A stretch of DNA of 64,000 bases from Bin55 sp965205965 (GCA_965205965.1 CBDBHT010000006.1:62001-126000), one strand, 5' to 3'. Shown: positions 19,583 to 29,174, counted from the first letter of the stretch. Notes: generated from the letters alone by a model not told the origin. Numbers and translations: made by a program.

Positions 19583-21877
19583 ATGCACATTGCGTGTTTA
19601 GGAGGCGGTCCTGCAGGTCTCTACTTCGCTATCTCCATGAAGCTTCGCGATTCAAGCCACGAGATCGTGGTAGTTGAGCGCAATAGACCGAATGATACCT
19701 TCGGCTGGGGCGTTGTGTTATCGGATGAGACACTTGGTAAATTATGTGAGAATGACGACGTCAGCGCGGCTGGCATGCGTAATCATTTTGCCTATTGGGA
19801 CGACATCGTATTACATTACCAAGGACAAAAACTGGTGTCTTCAGGTCACGGATTTTGCGGTATTGGGCGCAAAAAACTTCTGTTGATCCTGCAAGATAGG
19901 GCGCGTCAATTAGGCATTGACATGCGCTTTGAGACGGAAGTCGCGAGTGTATTGGATTACGCGAGAGACTACGACCTTGTAATTGCCAGTGACGGCCTGA
20001 ATTCCAAGATCCGGATGGAGTTCAAGGATACGTTTAAACCAGATATTGACCTGCGCCTATGTCAGTTTGTATGGCTCGGCACACATCAAAGTTTTGACGA
20101 TGCTTTCACCTTCATTTTCGAGAAAACAGACAAGGGCTGGGTTTGGGCACATGCTTATCAGTTCGATAAGGATACGGCGACTTTCATCGTCGAATGCTCG
20201 CAAGAGACATTCGACGCTTACGGTTTTGCCGATTTGGGTCAACGAGACAGTATCGCTATCTGCGAAGAAATATTCGCCGATCATCTACGTGGTCATACTT
20301 TAATGACCAATGCCAATCATATTCGGGGTTCCGCCTGGATTCGCTTTCCTCGAGTGCTGTGTGAGCGATGGAGTCACGAGAATATTGTGCTTCTGGGTGA
20401 TGCAGCAGCTACGGCACATTTCTCAATTGGCTCTGGTACTAAACTGGCATTTGAATCAGCGATTGCGCTGTCCGATCTTCTCCATACTGAGCCCGATCTG
20501 AGCGGGGCCTTTGCTAAATACGAAGACCAGCGACGATTAGAGATTCTGCGTCTGCAATCTGCGGCGCGGAACTCGGTCGAATGGTTTGAAAACGTGGAGC
20601 ACTATTTACATCTTAATCCAATCCAGCTGAACTACTCGTTGCTGACTCGCAGCCAGCGAATCAGTCACGAAAATTTGCGCGCGCGCGATGCCAAATGGTT
20701 GAGGTCAGCGGAGAAATGGTTTCAGGAGCAGGCAGGCGTTTCAACAGACGCTCCCGTTCGAGCACCGATGTTTGCGCCTTTCAAGCTTCGGGACATGGAG
20801 CTGAAGAATCGCATCGTGGTTTCCCCTATGGCGCAGTATAAAGCGATCAATGGTTGCCCGACGGACTGGCACCTGATCCATTACGGCGAACGGGCCAAAG
20901 GTGGCGCAGGCTTGATCTATACCGAAATGACCTGCGTGTCTGATACTGGGCGGATCACGCCGGGGTGCACGGGACTCTACGCGGCAGAACACGCAGCCGC
21001 GTGGCGGCACTTGACAGATTTCGTGCATACGGAGACGGATGCCAAGATCTGCTGTCAGATCGGCCATTCGGGTCGCAAAGGCTCGACCAACATCGGATGG
21101 GAGGGTATGGATACGCCGTTGGAAAGTGGAAACTGGGGGCTGATCTCAGCCTCGGCCATCCCATGGTCGCCGAACAACGCAATACCTCGAATGGCAACAC
21201 GGGATGACATGGAACGGATCAAAGATCAGTTTGTAGCCGCAACGGAAATGGCGAAACATGCAGATTTCGACATGGTTGAGCTGCACGCGGCCCATGGCTA
21301 TTTGATTTCATCTTTTATCTCGCCGGTGTCCAATACCCGCGACGATGAATACGGAGGCTGCTTGAACAATAGGATGCGCTATCCGCTGAATGTATTTAAT
21401 GCAATGCGCGAGGCTTGGCCAGAAGATAAACCAATGTCAGTTCGTATCTCGGCCAACGATTGGGTGGGCGAGGCTGGAGTCACCCTGATGGAAGCCGTAG
21501 AAATCGCCAAAATGTTTGAGGCTACAGGTGCCGACATAATCAATATTTCCGCTGGTCAAACCACCATTGATGCGAAGCCAATCTATGGCCGTATGTTCCA
21601 GACACCTTTTTCGGACCGCATCCGCAATGACGCCGGGCTGAAAACGATTGCGGTCGGCAACATCTACGAAGCTGACCATGTCAATTCAATTTTGATGGCG
21701 GGTCGAGCCGATTTGGTTTGCGTAGGCCGCCCGCATTTGGCTGACCCTTACTGGACGCTTCATGCAGGAACGGGAATTGGAGACCGTTACATGGACTGGC
21801 CATTACCGTACTTAGCCGGCCGTGACCAAGCTTGGCGGCTCGCAGATCGCGCCGCCGAGTTGATGAACAGAGTATGA
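19583..21877 (+). CDS. anthraniloyl-CoA monooxygenase/reductase
   Basis: Two-domain flavoenzyme, 764 residues. The N-terminal half is an FAD monooxygenase (MHIACLGGGPAGLYFAI; second FAD motif LLGDAAATAHFSIGSG near residue 270). The C-terminal half, from about residue 392, is an old-yellow-enzyme-type reductase (APMFAPFKLRDMELKNRIVV, SPMAQY, GRPHLADPYW). This fusion is known from aerobic 2-aminobenzoate degradation, where it hydroxylates and then reduces 2-aminobenzoyl-CoA. The salicyloyl-CoA 5-hydroxylase family is similar, but the 2-aminobenzoate-CoA ligase and kynureninase genes downstream favour anthraniloyl-CoA. Its stop overlaps the SDR start (ATGA). Length fits the family and no key motif is missing. 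Confidence 0.85.
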   Translation: MHIACLGGGPAGLYFAISMKLRDSSHEIVVVERNRPNDTFGWGVVLSDETLGKLCENDDVSAAGMRNHFAYWDDIVLHYQGQKLVSSGHGFCGIGRKKLLLILQDRARQLGIDMRFETEVASVLDYARDYDLVIASDGLNSKIRMEFKDTFKPDIDLRLCQFVWLGTHQSFDDAFTFIFEKTDKGWVWAHAYQFDKDTATFIVECSQETFDAYGFADLGQRDSIAICEEIFADHLRGHTLMTNANHIRGSAWIRFPRVLCERWSHENIVLLGDAAATAHFSIGSGTKLAFESAIALSDLLHTEPDLSGAFAKYEDQRRLEILRLQSAARNSVEWFENVEHYLHLNPIQLNYSLLTRSQRISHENLRARDAKWLRSAEKWFQEQAGVSTDAPVRAPMFAPFKLRDMELKNRIVVSPMAQYKAINGCPTDWHLIHYGERAKGGAGLIYTEMTCVSDTGRITPGCTGLYAAEHAAAWRHLTDFVHTETDAKICCQIGHSGRKGSTNIGWEGMDTPLESGNWGLISASAIPWSPNNAIPRMATRDDMERIKDQFVAATEMAKHADFDMVELHAAHGYLISSFISPVSNTRDDEYGGCLNNRMRYPLNVFNAMREAWPEDKPMSVRISANDWVGEAGVTLMEAVEIAKMFEATGADIINISAGQTTIDAKPIYGRMFQTPFSDRIRNDAGLKTIAVGNIYEADHVNSILMAGRADLVCVGRPHLADPYWTLHAGTGIGDRYMDWPLPYLAGRDQAWRLADRAAELMNRV

Positions 21878-22617
21878 CGCTCGCGGGTAAACACGTAGTG
21901 GTGACCGGTGGCGGTACGGGCGTGGGTGCCAATACGGCCAAGACTTTCGCTAATGCTGGAGCTGACGTCACGATCATGGGGCGGACTGAAGCCCCGCTTC
22001 AGGCGCAGGACTTGCCCTATCAGCTCTGCGATGTGACTAATGCTGACGCCGTTCAGGCGGCATTCCGGGCGGCGCGCCTTCATCAAGGTGGGATTACGAT
22101 CGTTGTCGCTAACGCTGGAGCCGCCGAAAGCAAGGCTTTTGCTAAGATGCCCCCCGAGATGTTGAATGCGATGCTAGCCGTTAATTTGACGGGAGTCGTA
22201 AATGCTTGGCAAGCCGCCCTGCCGGACATGAAGGCTGCAAATTGGGGGCGGATGATCGCCATTGCTTCGACCGCCGGAATCAAGGGATATCCCTACGTAT
22301 CAGCCTATTGCGCTGCCAAACACGGGGTGATAGGGCTGACCCGGTCACTGGCGTTAGAGCTGGCCTCAACTGGCATCACGGTGAATGCCATTTGTCCTGG
22401 ATTTATTGAAACACCACTGCTAGACCGGTCAATTGCCAACATCATTCAAAAGACGGGCCTATCTGAGGAGAAAGCTGCTGAGCCTCTTAGAGCTGTTAAT
22501 CCTCAAAAACGGTTCATCCAGACGGACGAGGTGGCGAGTACCGCGTTATGGCTCTGCTCAGATGCAGCCCGCTCGATTAACGGCCATGCGCTGAGCCTCT
22601 CGGGAGGAGAGATATGA
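21874..22617 (+). CDS. short-chain dehydrogenase (hydroxyacyl-CoA type)
   Basis: Classical SDR of 247 residues. Seen: NAD(P) motif VTGGGTGVGANTAKTF (TGxxxGxG), NAG in VVANAGAAES, the catalytic serine region IAIASTAGIKGYPY and YCAAK of the YxxxK pair. It ends ...INGHALSLSGGEI. It begins at ATGA over the stop of the monooxygenase gene. By context it probably oxidises a hydroxyacyl-CoA intermediate after the monooxygenase step (inference). Gene order matches published aminobenzoyl-CoA clusters in outline. Confidence 0.83.
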   Translation: MTLAGKHVVVTGGGTGVGANTAKTFANAGADVTIMGRTEAPLQAQDLPYQLCDVTNADAVQAAFRAARLHQGGITIVVANAGAAESKAFAKMPPEMLNAMLAVNLTGVVNAWQAALPDMKAANWGRMIAIASTAGIKGYPYVSAYCAAKHGVIGLTRSLALELASTGITVNAICPGFIETPLLDRSIANIIQKTGLSEEKAAEPLRAVNPQKRFIQTDEVASTALWLCSDAARSINGHALSLSGGEI

Positions 22618-23080
22618 TGGTAAAGTCGAACGCTTACCAGACCGAACTGCTGTCCAAAATGCACTTGAGGCTTTGGTTAAAATCTCTGAAGACCAGCAAC
22701 CTGACTGAGGGTAGGTCCCGCCGAAAACTTCGCGGTGATCACAAATGCACGTTCTCGCGATTCAACATGACCTTCTCCCTTTATTTCGCCAGACTGAAGA
22801 CGGGGGCGATCTTCAACCTGCTTCGTACCTCGAATAGCAACGCGATTGGTACCGTAGCCCGGCGGACCAAAGAGAGACTCGCCGTACGCATTGCCGTACC
22901 TGAAAATTGCCTCGCTTCGCTTGTGCAGCTGACAGCTAAGGAGACCGCATGATCTTCCTTGAACATGCTGCCTACGAAAGGTAAATCAACGATATGATCG
23001 CAAAGTTCGACTCAAATATGACACTGCAGCGACAACTTGCCATCTTTATTAAGATACGGACTCTCTAGAACACTCATAAA
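22618..23080. other. gap inside the catabolic cluster, possible gene remains
   Basis: A gap of about 460 bases in an otherwise tight operon. A plus-strand frame overlapping the SDR end reads YDGKVERLPDRTAVQNALEA then LVKISEDQQPD before a stop at about 22712, which looks like coding sequence of unknown family. The rest shows only broken frames. It may be a deleted gene, but nothing can be named. Confidence 0.35.
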
Positions 23081-23887
23081 ATGACTATACACACTGACGT
23101 GAAGCACTTCACTTGCACGATTTCTGATGGAATTGCGCGACTTTCGCTTGATCGGCCCGAGCGAAAGAACCCGTTGACTTTCAACAGCTACGCCGAGCTG
23201 CGCGATTGGTTCCGCGACATTCATTACGTAGATGAAGTCAAGGCAGTAGTCTTTCTACCCAACGGCGGCAACTTCAGCTCGGGCGGCGATGTACACGATA
23301 TCATCGGCCCTCTCACCAAGATGACCATGAAAGCACTCATGGCTTTTACCCGAATGACTGGCGATCTGGTCAAGGCGATGATGTATTGCGGGAAACCGAT
23401 CATTGCCGCTGTTGACGGCGTTTGCGCCGGTGCGGGTGCGATCATCGCCATGGCCTGCGACATGCGGATTGCGACGCCCGAGGCCAAGGTGGCATTCTTG
23501 TTTAACCGTGTGGGATTGGCAGGTTGCGACATGGGTGCTTGCGCGATATTGCCCCGAATTATTGGACAAGGACGTGCCGCGGAACTGCTGTATTTCGGAC
23601 GCTCCATGTCTGCCGAAGAAGGATCCGCTTGGGGATTTTTTAACCGGGTGGTTCCAGCAGAGGAGATTGAAGCGACGGCGATCGACATGGCTTCAAAGCT
23701 CGTGGCTGGGCCAAATTTCGCAAATATGATGACCAAAACAATGTTGACGCAAGAATGGTCCATGTCGATTGAACAAGCAATTGAAGCCGAAGCACAAGCG
23801 CAGGCCATTTGTATGCAGACTGAAGATTTTGTGCGCGCATACAACGCCTTTGTCGCCAAGGAACGTCCCGTGTTCAAGGGGAACTGA
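23081..23887 (+). CDS. enoyl-CoA hydratase/isomerase family protein
   Basis: Crotonase-fold enzyme of 268 residues. The N-terminal part has ISDGIARLSLDRPERKNPLT. The oxyanion-hole segments are FSSGGDVHDI and CAGAGAIIAMACDMRIAT, followed by GLAGCDMGACAILPRIIGQG and AAELLYFGRSMSAEEG. It would hydrate or isomerise a CoA-thioester after ring modification of 2-aminobenzoyl-CoA; the exact substrate is inferred from neighbours. ATG at 23081. The acyl-CoA dehydrogenase remnant starts immediately after its stop. Confidence 0.85.
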   Translation: MTIHTDVKHFTCTISDGIARLSLDRPERKNPLTFNSYAELRDWFRDIHYVDEVKAVVFLPNGGNFSSGGDVHDIIGPLTKMTMKALMAFTRMTGDLVKAMMYCGKPIIAAVDGVCAGAGAIIAMACDMRIATPEAKVAFLFNRVGLAGCDMGACAILPRIIGQGRAAELLYFGRSMSAEEGSAWGFFNRVVPAEEIEATAIDMASKLVAGPNFANMMTKTMLTQEWSMSIEQAIEAEAQAQAICMQTEDFVRAYNAFVAKERPVFKGN

Positions 23888-24340
23888 TGTCAGACAAGAC
23901 CTCCCCGAATCGGCTATTTCTTGTGCACCGCTACCATTCGCTAGCCGAAAGTAAAGGCCCCCTAGCACATTCTGCCGTTAATTCCAACATCAGCAACAAT
24001 GTCCATGCGTGTAGCTACCGTCGATCTTCAAGATGGCGCGGGAGCGCATCGCCATAATCCATAATATGGCTATGGGTATATATAAATGTCTTACTTATCT
24101 GCCGCGCTACTTGGGCCAGGAGCAGATCAGCACACTACGCATGAACGTGCGAAACTATTATGACGTGGCCAAGCTCTCTTTCACAGACCGGGTTCAAAAA
24201 ATGATCGACAAGGCAGTCCAACTACATAACGGGAATGGCATAAGATCCAGTCCGAACGCTGAAGAACTCCATCGGGTATCCACGCCTTTCATATTCACGC
24301 AGAAGCACCGGACATCTAGAAATCTATCATGATTATGCAC
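23887..24340 (+). pseudogene. acyl-CoA dehydrogenase remnant
   Basis: The N-terminus starts one base after the hydratase stop region: MSDKTSPNRLFLVHRYHSLA resembles the beginning of short acyl-CoA dehydrogenases (MSDRSFLxWPFFxxRHRALA). A C-terminal segment follows, AKLSFTDRVQKMIDKAVQLH then NGNGI, the usual VxDRAVQVHGGxG end region. Most of the middle (about 250 residues) is missing and the frames do not join. The remnant is therefore inactive, and the pathway lacks this step here unless it is supplied elsewhere. Confidence 0.6.
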
Positions 24341-24374
24341 TAAACCTTGAACGTCTTTCAGAAGGGATCATTAC

Positions 24375-25994
24375 ATGCTTAGACCATCAGCCCACACCGA
24401 CACTTTCGCCCGAGACAACCTGCCAGCACCAGACACTTGGCCGGACTTACTTCTAGATGGTTTCAATTATCCCGACCAACTGAATGCTGCCGTTGAGCTG
24501 ACCGACGCGATGGTGGACAAGGGATTTGGAGATTTCACAGCCCTTATCGGAAATGGACGCCGCCGTACCTACAAAGAGTTAACCGACTGGACCAACCGGT
24601 TGGCCCATTCACTTGTTGATGACCTAGGTATCAGGCCGGGCAACCGCGTCTTGATCCGTTCGGCCAATAATCCTGCGATGGTCGCTTGCTGGCTGGCGGC
24701 AACTAAGGCTGGTGCGGTTGTCGTGAACACCATGCCGATGCTGCGAGCGGAAGAGTTGGCTAAATACATTGACAAAGCCGAAATCGCCCACGCGTTATGT
24801 GACACCAGGCTAATGGACGAGGTGACGGATTGTGTCAAGGGGAGCGCGTTTTTGAAAACTGTCGTGGGATTCGACGGAACGCCAGGCCATGATGCCGAAC
24901 TTGACCAACTAGCATTAAAAAAGCCGGCACATTTTGAGGCCGTCGACACCGCCCAAGACGATGTGGCACTCTTGGGTTTCACTTCTGGGTCCACAGGCGA
25001 GCCCAAGGCAACAATGCATTTCCACCGCGATCTTTTAATCATTGCTGACGGCTATGCCAAAGAAGTCCTGAGCGTGACGCCCAAGGACATTTTTGTGGGT
25101 TCCCCTCCGTTGGCTTTTACCTTTGGGCTTGGCGGGCTGGCAATCTTCCCGCTCCGTTTCGGAGCTGCTGCAACCCTGCTCGAAGCAGTACCTCCGCCCA
25201 ACATGATTGAGGCCATTGAGAAATATAAAGCGACCGTTTGCTTCACGGCACCCACCGCCTATCGGGTTATGATGAAAACAATGAATAAGGGCACTGATTT
25301 ATCGTCGCTGCGGACCGCAGTTTCGGCTGGTGAAACTTTGCCCGGCCCGGTCTATGAGGAGTGGATACAGAAAACAGGCAAGCCGATACTTGACGGGATC
25401 GGCACAACTGAAATACTACACATCTTCATCACTAACCGATACGACGATCACAGGCCCGCTTGTACTGGCAAGCCGGTTACAGGCTACGAGGCTAAGGTCA
25501 TTGACTCGGGTGGAGCGAGGCTACCAGCCGGCAAAATTGGACGATTAGCACTGCGCGGACCTACGGGATGTCGTTATCTGCGCGGAGAACGTCAGAAGGA
25601 ATATGTGCAAGACGGCTGGAACATCTCGGGTGACGCTTTCACCATGGATGAAGACGGTTATTTCTACTTTGCTGCTCGCAACGATGACCTCGTTGTTTCA
25701 TCCGGCTACAATATCGCCGGGCCCGAGGTTGAAGCGGCTCTTCTTTCCCATGAGGCCGTCGCGGAATGTGCCGTTATCGGCGTACCGGATGAGTCCCGGG
25801 GCTCAATTGTTCAGGCGCACGTCGTACCGGCCAGCGCAACTCACCCGAGTGAAAATTTGGTCAAAGTACTGCAAGACCACGTGAAGGCAACTATTGCACC
25901 TTTCAAGTACCCGCGCTCCATCATCTTTACCGATGCCTTGCCCAAAACCGAAACGGGGAAGATTCAGCGTTTTCGCCTAAAGACCAAGACGTGA
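24375..25994 (+). CDS. 2-aminobenzoate-CoA ligase (benzoate-CoA ligase family)
   Basis: AMP-forming acyl-CoA synthetase of 539 residues that activates anthranilate to 2-aminobenzoyl-CoA with ATP and CoA. Seen: P-loop LLGFTSGSTGEPKATMHFH, the A5 motif DGIGTTEILHIF, A7/A8 region SGDAFTMDEDGYFYFAARND and SSGYNIAGPEVEAAL, and the catalytic lysine region LPKTETGKIQRF at the C terminus. The family member is chosen by context, since the anthraniloyl-CoA monooxygenase is upstream and kynureninase, which makes anthranilate, is downstream. Its stop overlaps the dioxygenase start (GTGA). Benzoate or another aryl acid cannot be excluded from sequence alone. Confidence 0.83.
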   Translation: MLRPSAHTDTFARDNLPAPDTWPDLLLDGFNYPDQLNAAVELTDAMVDKGFGDFTALIGNGRRRTYKELTDWTNRLAHSLVDDLGIRPGNRVLIRSANNPAMVACWLAATKAGAVVVNTMPMLRAEELAKYIDKAEIAHALCDTRLMDEVTDCVKGSAFLKTVVGFDGTPGHDAELDQLALKKPAHFEAVDTAQDDVALLGFTSGSTGEPKATMHFHRDLLIIADGYAKEVLSVTPKDIFVGSPPLAFTFGLGGLAIFPLRFGAAATLLEAVPPPNMIEAIEKYKATVCFTAPTAYRVMMKTMNKGTDLSSLRTAVSAGETLPGPVYEEWIQKTGKPILDGIGTTEILHIFITNRYDDHRPACTGKPVTGYEAKVIDSGGARLPAGKIGRLALRGPTGCRYLRGERQKEYVQDGWNISGDAFTMDEDGYFYFAARNDDLVVSSGYNIAGPEVEAALLSHEAVAECAVIGVPDESRGSIVQAHVVPASATHPSENLVKVLQDHVKATIAPFKYPRSIIFTDALPKTETGKIQRFRLKTKT

Positions 25995-26830
25995 GCAAAG
26001 GCCCATATAACCCCGCCACTGAGGGAGCGAGGATGTCCTTTGCTGATGGAATGTCCTACAGCGATTATCTGAACCTCCAGCCTATTCTGTCTGCTCAGCA
26101 TCCTCTCAGCAGTGCCCATGATGAGATGCTGTTCATCATTCAACATCAAACCAGTGAACTGTGGATGATGCTCGTGATCCACGAACTTACACGGATCCGG
26201 CGGGAAATAAACGCAAACAATGTGGCTCCAGCGTTCAAGATGCTGAGCCGTGTGGCGCGTATTTTTGAACAACTGAACAATGCTTGGAACGTCCTGCGCA
26301 CCATGACTCCCAACGAATATAACGAATTTCGCGAATATCTTGGGCAAGCCTCAGGACTCCAATCCCACCAGTACCGCATGATCGAATTTATCCTCGGAAA
26401 CCGCAATCCGAACATATTGGAACTCCATGCGCGCTTGCCCGAGGTGCATACTGCGCTTGAAGCCGAGCTGGCGCGACCGAGCTTGTATGATGACGCTGTA
26501 CGCCTGCTTTACCAAACTCTTGACGGGCCTGACTGCACTCTACCTGCACCGCAATTGCGTCAGCCACACAAAGCGGATGACGAGATCAGGGCGAGATGGA
26601 AAATCGTCTATGAGAACGTTGCGGAACATTGGCAGCTTTATGAGTTAGCTGAAAAGTTGGTGGACCTCGAAGACTACTTCCGTCGCTGGCGTTTCAATCA
26701 TGTAACCACGGTCGAACGCGTGATTGGATTTAAACGTGGCACAGGCGGTACGGATGGCGTCGGCTACCTGCGACGTATGCTGCAGGTGGAGCTCTTTCCC
26801 GAACTTTGGCATGTCAGGGGAGATTTGTAA
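25991..26830 (+). CDS. kynA: tryptophan 2,3-dioxygenase
   Basis: Heme enzyme that opens the indole ring of tryptophan to give N-formylkynurenine, the first step of the kynurenine pathway. 279 residues, normal for bacterial enzymes. Typical segments: MSFADGMSYSDYLNLQPILS, DEMLFIIQHQTSELWMMLVI (with the substrate-site histidine), FREYLGQASGLQSHQYR and the C-terminal VERVIGFKRGTGGTDGVGYL, near the heme-ligand histidine (FNHVTTVERV). The GTG at 25991 overlaps the ligase stop; an ATG at 26033 is the alternative. The kynureninase gene starts two bases after its stop. Confidence 0.93.
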   Translation: MSKGPYNPATEGARMSFADGMSYSDYLNLQPILSAQHPLSSAHDEMLFIIQHQTSELWMMLVIHELTRIRREINANNVAPAFKMLSRVARIFEQLNNAWNVLRTMTPNEYNEFREYLGQASGLQSHQYRMIEFILGNRNPNILELHARLPEVHTALEAELARPSLYDDAVRLLYQTLDGPDCTLPAPQLRQPHKADDEIRARWKIVYENVAEHWQLYELAEKLVDLEDYFRRWRFNHVTTVERVIGFKRGTGGTDGVGYLRRMLQVELFPELWHVRGDL

Positions 26831-26832
26831 CG

Positions 26833-28029
26833 ATGGCCGGTGTATCCCTTCCCCGAAAAGAACTGTTTGATTTGCCGGATGACGTCATCTACCTGGACGG
26901 CAATTCGCTAGGCCCCTTGACCCGAGGCGCACCCGACCGCGCCATGCAAGTTATCCAAGACGAGTGGGGAGACGAATTAGCCAAAGCTTGGAACACTGCT
27001 GACTGGATCTCCCTGCCGAAGGTCGTGGGCGACTTGATTGCACCTCTTATTGGTGCGCCACTGGGGTCGATCGTTACGGGTGACACCCTATCGATCAAAG
27101 TTTACCAAGCACTGGCGGCCGCGCTGAAAATGCGACCCAGTCGCCGGGTAATCCTATCGGACCGGGGAAATTTCCCAACCGACCTCTACATGGCCGAGGG
27201 CCTAATCGACACTATCGACAAAGGGTATGAATTACGCACACCCGCACCAGAGAACGTGACGGATGCCATCACCAAGGACGCAGCCGTGGTGATGCTAACC
27301 CATGTAGACTATCGTTCAGGGCGTATGCATGATATGGCTGAGATCACGCAACGGACACATGCCGTCGGAGCGGTGATGATCTGGGACTTGGCTCATTCTG
27401 CGGGTGCCGTACCAGTACATCTGAACGAGGTTCAGGCCGAATTTGCCGTGGGCTGTACCTATAAATACCTCAATGGTGGTCCCGGTGCACCGAGCTTCAT
27501 CTATATACGACCCGATATCGTGGACATGGTCAAACCCGCATTGGCGGGATGGATGGGCCACGATGCACCCTTCGCCATGGAACTAAATTACCGCCCCGCT
27601 ACAAGCATTGAGAGATTACGCATAGGATCTCCGTCAATCATTCAGCTTGCTCTACTACAACACGCAATGTCCGTCTGGAAAGGTGTCGACATGTCCGATA
27701 TCCGCGCTACCTCAGTTGCGCTAAGTGAACGGTTCATTGCTGAAGTTGAAGCGCGCTGCCCTATGCTCACACTTGCCTCACCTCGTAACGCGAACCTTCG
27801 AGGCTCACAGGTTTCCTTCTCATTTAAGAATGGCTATGCGGCAATGCAGGCGTTGATTGACCACGGTGTCATAGGCGATTTTCGCGTACCTGACATCATG
27901 CGCTTTAGTTTCACACCGCTCTATCTAGATGAAGACGATGTCCTGCGAGCCGCCGACATCATGGAAACCGTCATGGCCGAGAAGATTTGGCATCACCCGA
28001 AATATTCCAGGATATTGAAAGTTACCTAA
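26833..28029 (+). CDS. kynU: kynureninase
   Basis: PLP enzyme that cleaves kynurenine to anthranilate and alanine; 398 residues. Seen: IYLDGNSLGPLTRGAP at the N terminus, TDLYMAEG, DYRSGRMHDM, VMIWDLAHSAGAVPVHL and the PLP-lysine segment GCTYKYLNGGPGAPSFIYI. C-terminal MRFSFTPLYLDEDDV is also characteristic. The ATG at 26833 was chosen because it follows the dioxygenase stop directly and gives the usual length. Its product anthranilate feeds the CoA ligase encoded upstream, which links the two halves of the cluster. Confidence 0.93.
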   Translation: MAGVSLPRKELFDLPDDVIYLDGNSLGPLTRGAPDRAMQVIQDEWGDELAKAWNTADWISLPKVVGDLIAPLIGAPLGSIVTGDTLSIKVYQALAAALKMRPSRRVILSDRGNFPTDLYMAEGLIDTIDKGYELRTPAPENVTDAITKDAAVVMLTHVDYRSGRMHDMAEITQRTHAVGAVMIWDLAHSAGAVPVHLNEVQAEFAVGCTYKYLNGGPGAPSFIYIRPDIVDMVKPALAGWMGHDAPFAMELNYRPATSIERLRIGSPSIIQLALLQHAMSVWKGVDMSDIRATSVALSERFIAEVEARCPMLTLASPRNANLRGSQVSFSFKNGYAAMQALIDHGVIGDFRVPDIMRFSFTPLYLDEDDVLRAADIMETVMAEKIWHHPKYSRILKVT

Positions 28030-28283
28030 GCTAGTAAGGAATCCGCATTGACCTGTGCTCCTACACAAACACGCCGTCAACTTGGCATAACCTATGAAAT
28101 TATCAGTGAATGCTTACTAAGAGCGTTGCATTCGAAATTCTACTTCACTGATAGCGACTACGACCTGTTCATGAAATGCTACATCATGAGGGTGAGGATG
28201 TAGGGAAATTCATCAGTGATAGCCTGTTCAACATAGAGCAACGTGGATCGTTCGCTTGCCGCCGCACTATTCTGAACTACGAC
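28030..28283. other. gap between kynureninase and thioesterase genes
   Basis: About 250 bases with no recognisable protein. Short broken frames are present. It may hold a second promoter or deleted sequence. Confidence 0.4.
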
Positions 28284-28691
28284 ATGGTCTATACGTTCTC
28301 GCAAAAGATACTCTTCAAACATTGTGACCCGGCGGGAATCGTGTTTTATCCGCGCTATTTTGAAATGATCAATGATTGTATTGAAACGTTTTTCTCGGAC
28401 TGCCTAAATTGGTCCTTTGATACTATGCACCCTCAAGCAGGTGTCCCAACGGCCTCAATCGGTGTTGATTTCACAGCACCCAGCCGACATGGTGACCAGC
28501 TAGTACTGACTCTCACGGTGGTGAAACTTGGCCAAACCAGCATTGCATTTGACATTCGTGGCAAGTGCGAAGACGAAATTCGCTTTGTTGCAAAATCAAC
28601 TCTTGTGCATACCGAAGCGGATGGTTGTCCGCGACCCTGGCCGGTGTCAGCACGCCAGAAAATCACAGAGTATATGGAAGGCAGCGTATGA
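28284..28691 (+). CDS. acyl-CoA thioesterase, 4-hydroxybenzoyl-CoA type
   Basis: Hotdog-fold thioesterase of 135 residues. The N-terminal catalytic segment MVYTFSQKILFKHCDPAGIV then FYPRYFEMINDC has the aspartate typical of 4-hydroxybenzoyl-CoA thioesterases. GVDFTAPSRHGDQLVLTL is also typical. In aminobenzoyl-CoA clusters such enzymes release stuck CoA esters (inference). The ATG at 28284 gives the usual family start; an in-frame start at 28176 would add 36 residues unlike the family. Its stop overlaps the RidA start (ATGA). Confidence 0.82.
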   Translation: MVYTFSQKILFKHCDPAGIVFYPRYFEMINDCIETFFSDCLNWSFDTMHPQAGVPTASIGVDFTAPSRHGDQLVLTLTVVKLGQTSIAFDIRGKCEDEIRFVAKSTLVHTEADGCPRPWPVSARQKITEYMEGSV

Positions 28692-29107
28692 CTCACACCG
28701 TAATTCACCCCGAGGGCTGGGCACCTGCAAAAGGCTATGCTAACGGCATCCTGACACCCGACGGTACACTATACATCGGTGGCCAAGTCGGATGGAGCAA
28801 GGACAAGACCTTTGAATCTCACAATTTCATTGGCCAGATGGAACAGGCACTTAGGAATATCGTTTCGATCGTGGAGGCTGCTGGCGGCCAGGCAACAGAT
28901 ATTGTCCGACTGACTTGGTACGTTATCGACAAACAGGAGTATCTTACCCGCCAACGCGAGATTGGCGAAGTCTATCGACAGGTTTTGGGAAGACATTTCC
29001 CTGCAATGTCAGTGTTGGTCATTAGTGAACTCGTAGAAGACGACGCTCTGTTAGAGATCGAAGCCACTGCCCAATTACACTTGGCAGCTTGTCAAAGCGA
29101 ACGTTAG
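28688..29107 (+). CDS. RidA family enamine/imine deaminase
   Basis: Small 139-residue protein of the RidA/YjgF/UK114 family. Seen: GYANGILTPDGTLYIGGQVG, FIGQMEQALRNIVSIVEAAG, DIVRLTWYVIDKQEY and FPAMSVLVISEL; the last normally ends with a conserved arginine-containing TxV(x)V segment. RidA proteins hydrolyse reactive enamines or imines. Here it could remove the amino group after ring reduction of 2-aminobenzoyl-CoA, a job fitting its place as last gene of the operon (inference). Confidence 0.85.
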   Translation: MTHTVIHPEGWAPAKGYANGILTPDGTLYIGGQVGWSKDKTFESHNFIGQMEQALRNIVSIVEAAGGQATDIVRLTWYVIDKQEYLTRQREIGEVYRQVLGRHFPAMSVLVISELVEDDALLEIEATAQLHLAACQSER

Positions 29108-29174
29108 ATTACCATCGCCAACCTCTTACCATACTCCGGTCATTCGACCAGCAGAATCCTGCTGTAGATCGGAT

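Noticed and set aside
24033..24332. Independent small gene at 24033-24332
   Set aside because: Its C-terminal part matches the end of acyl-CoA dehydrogenases, so it is listed as part of that remnant.
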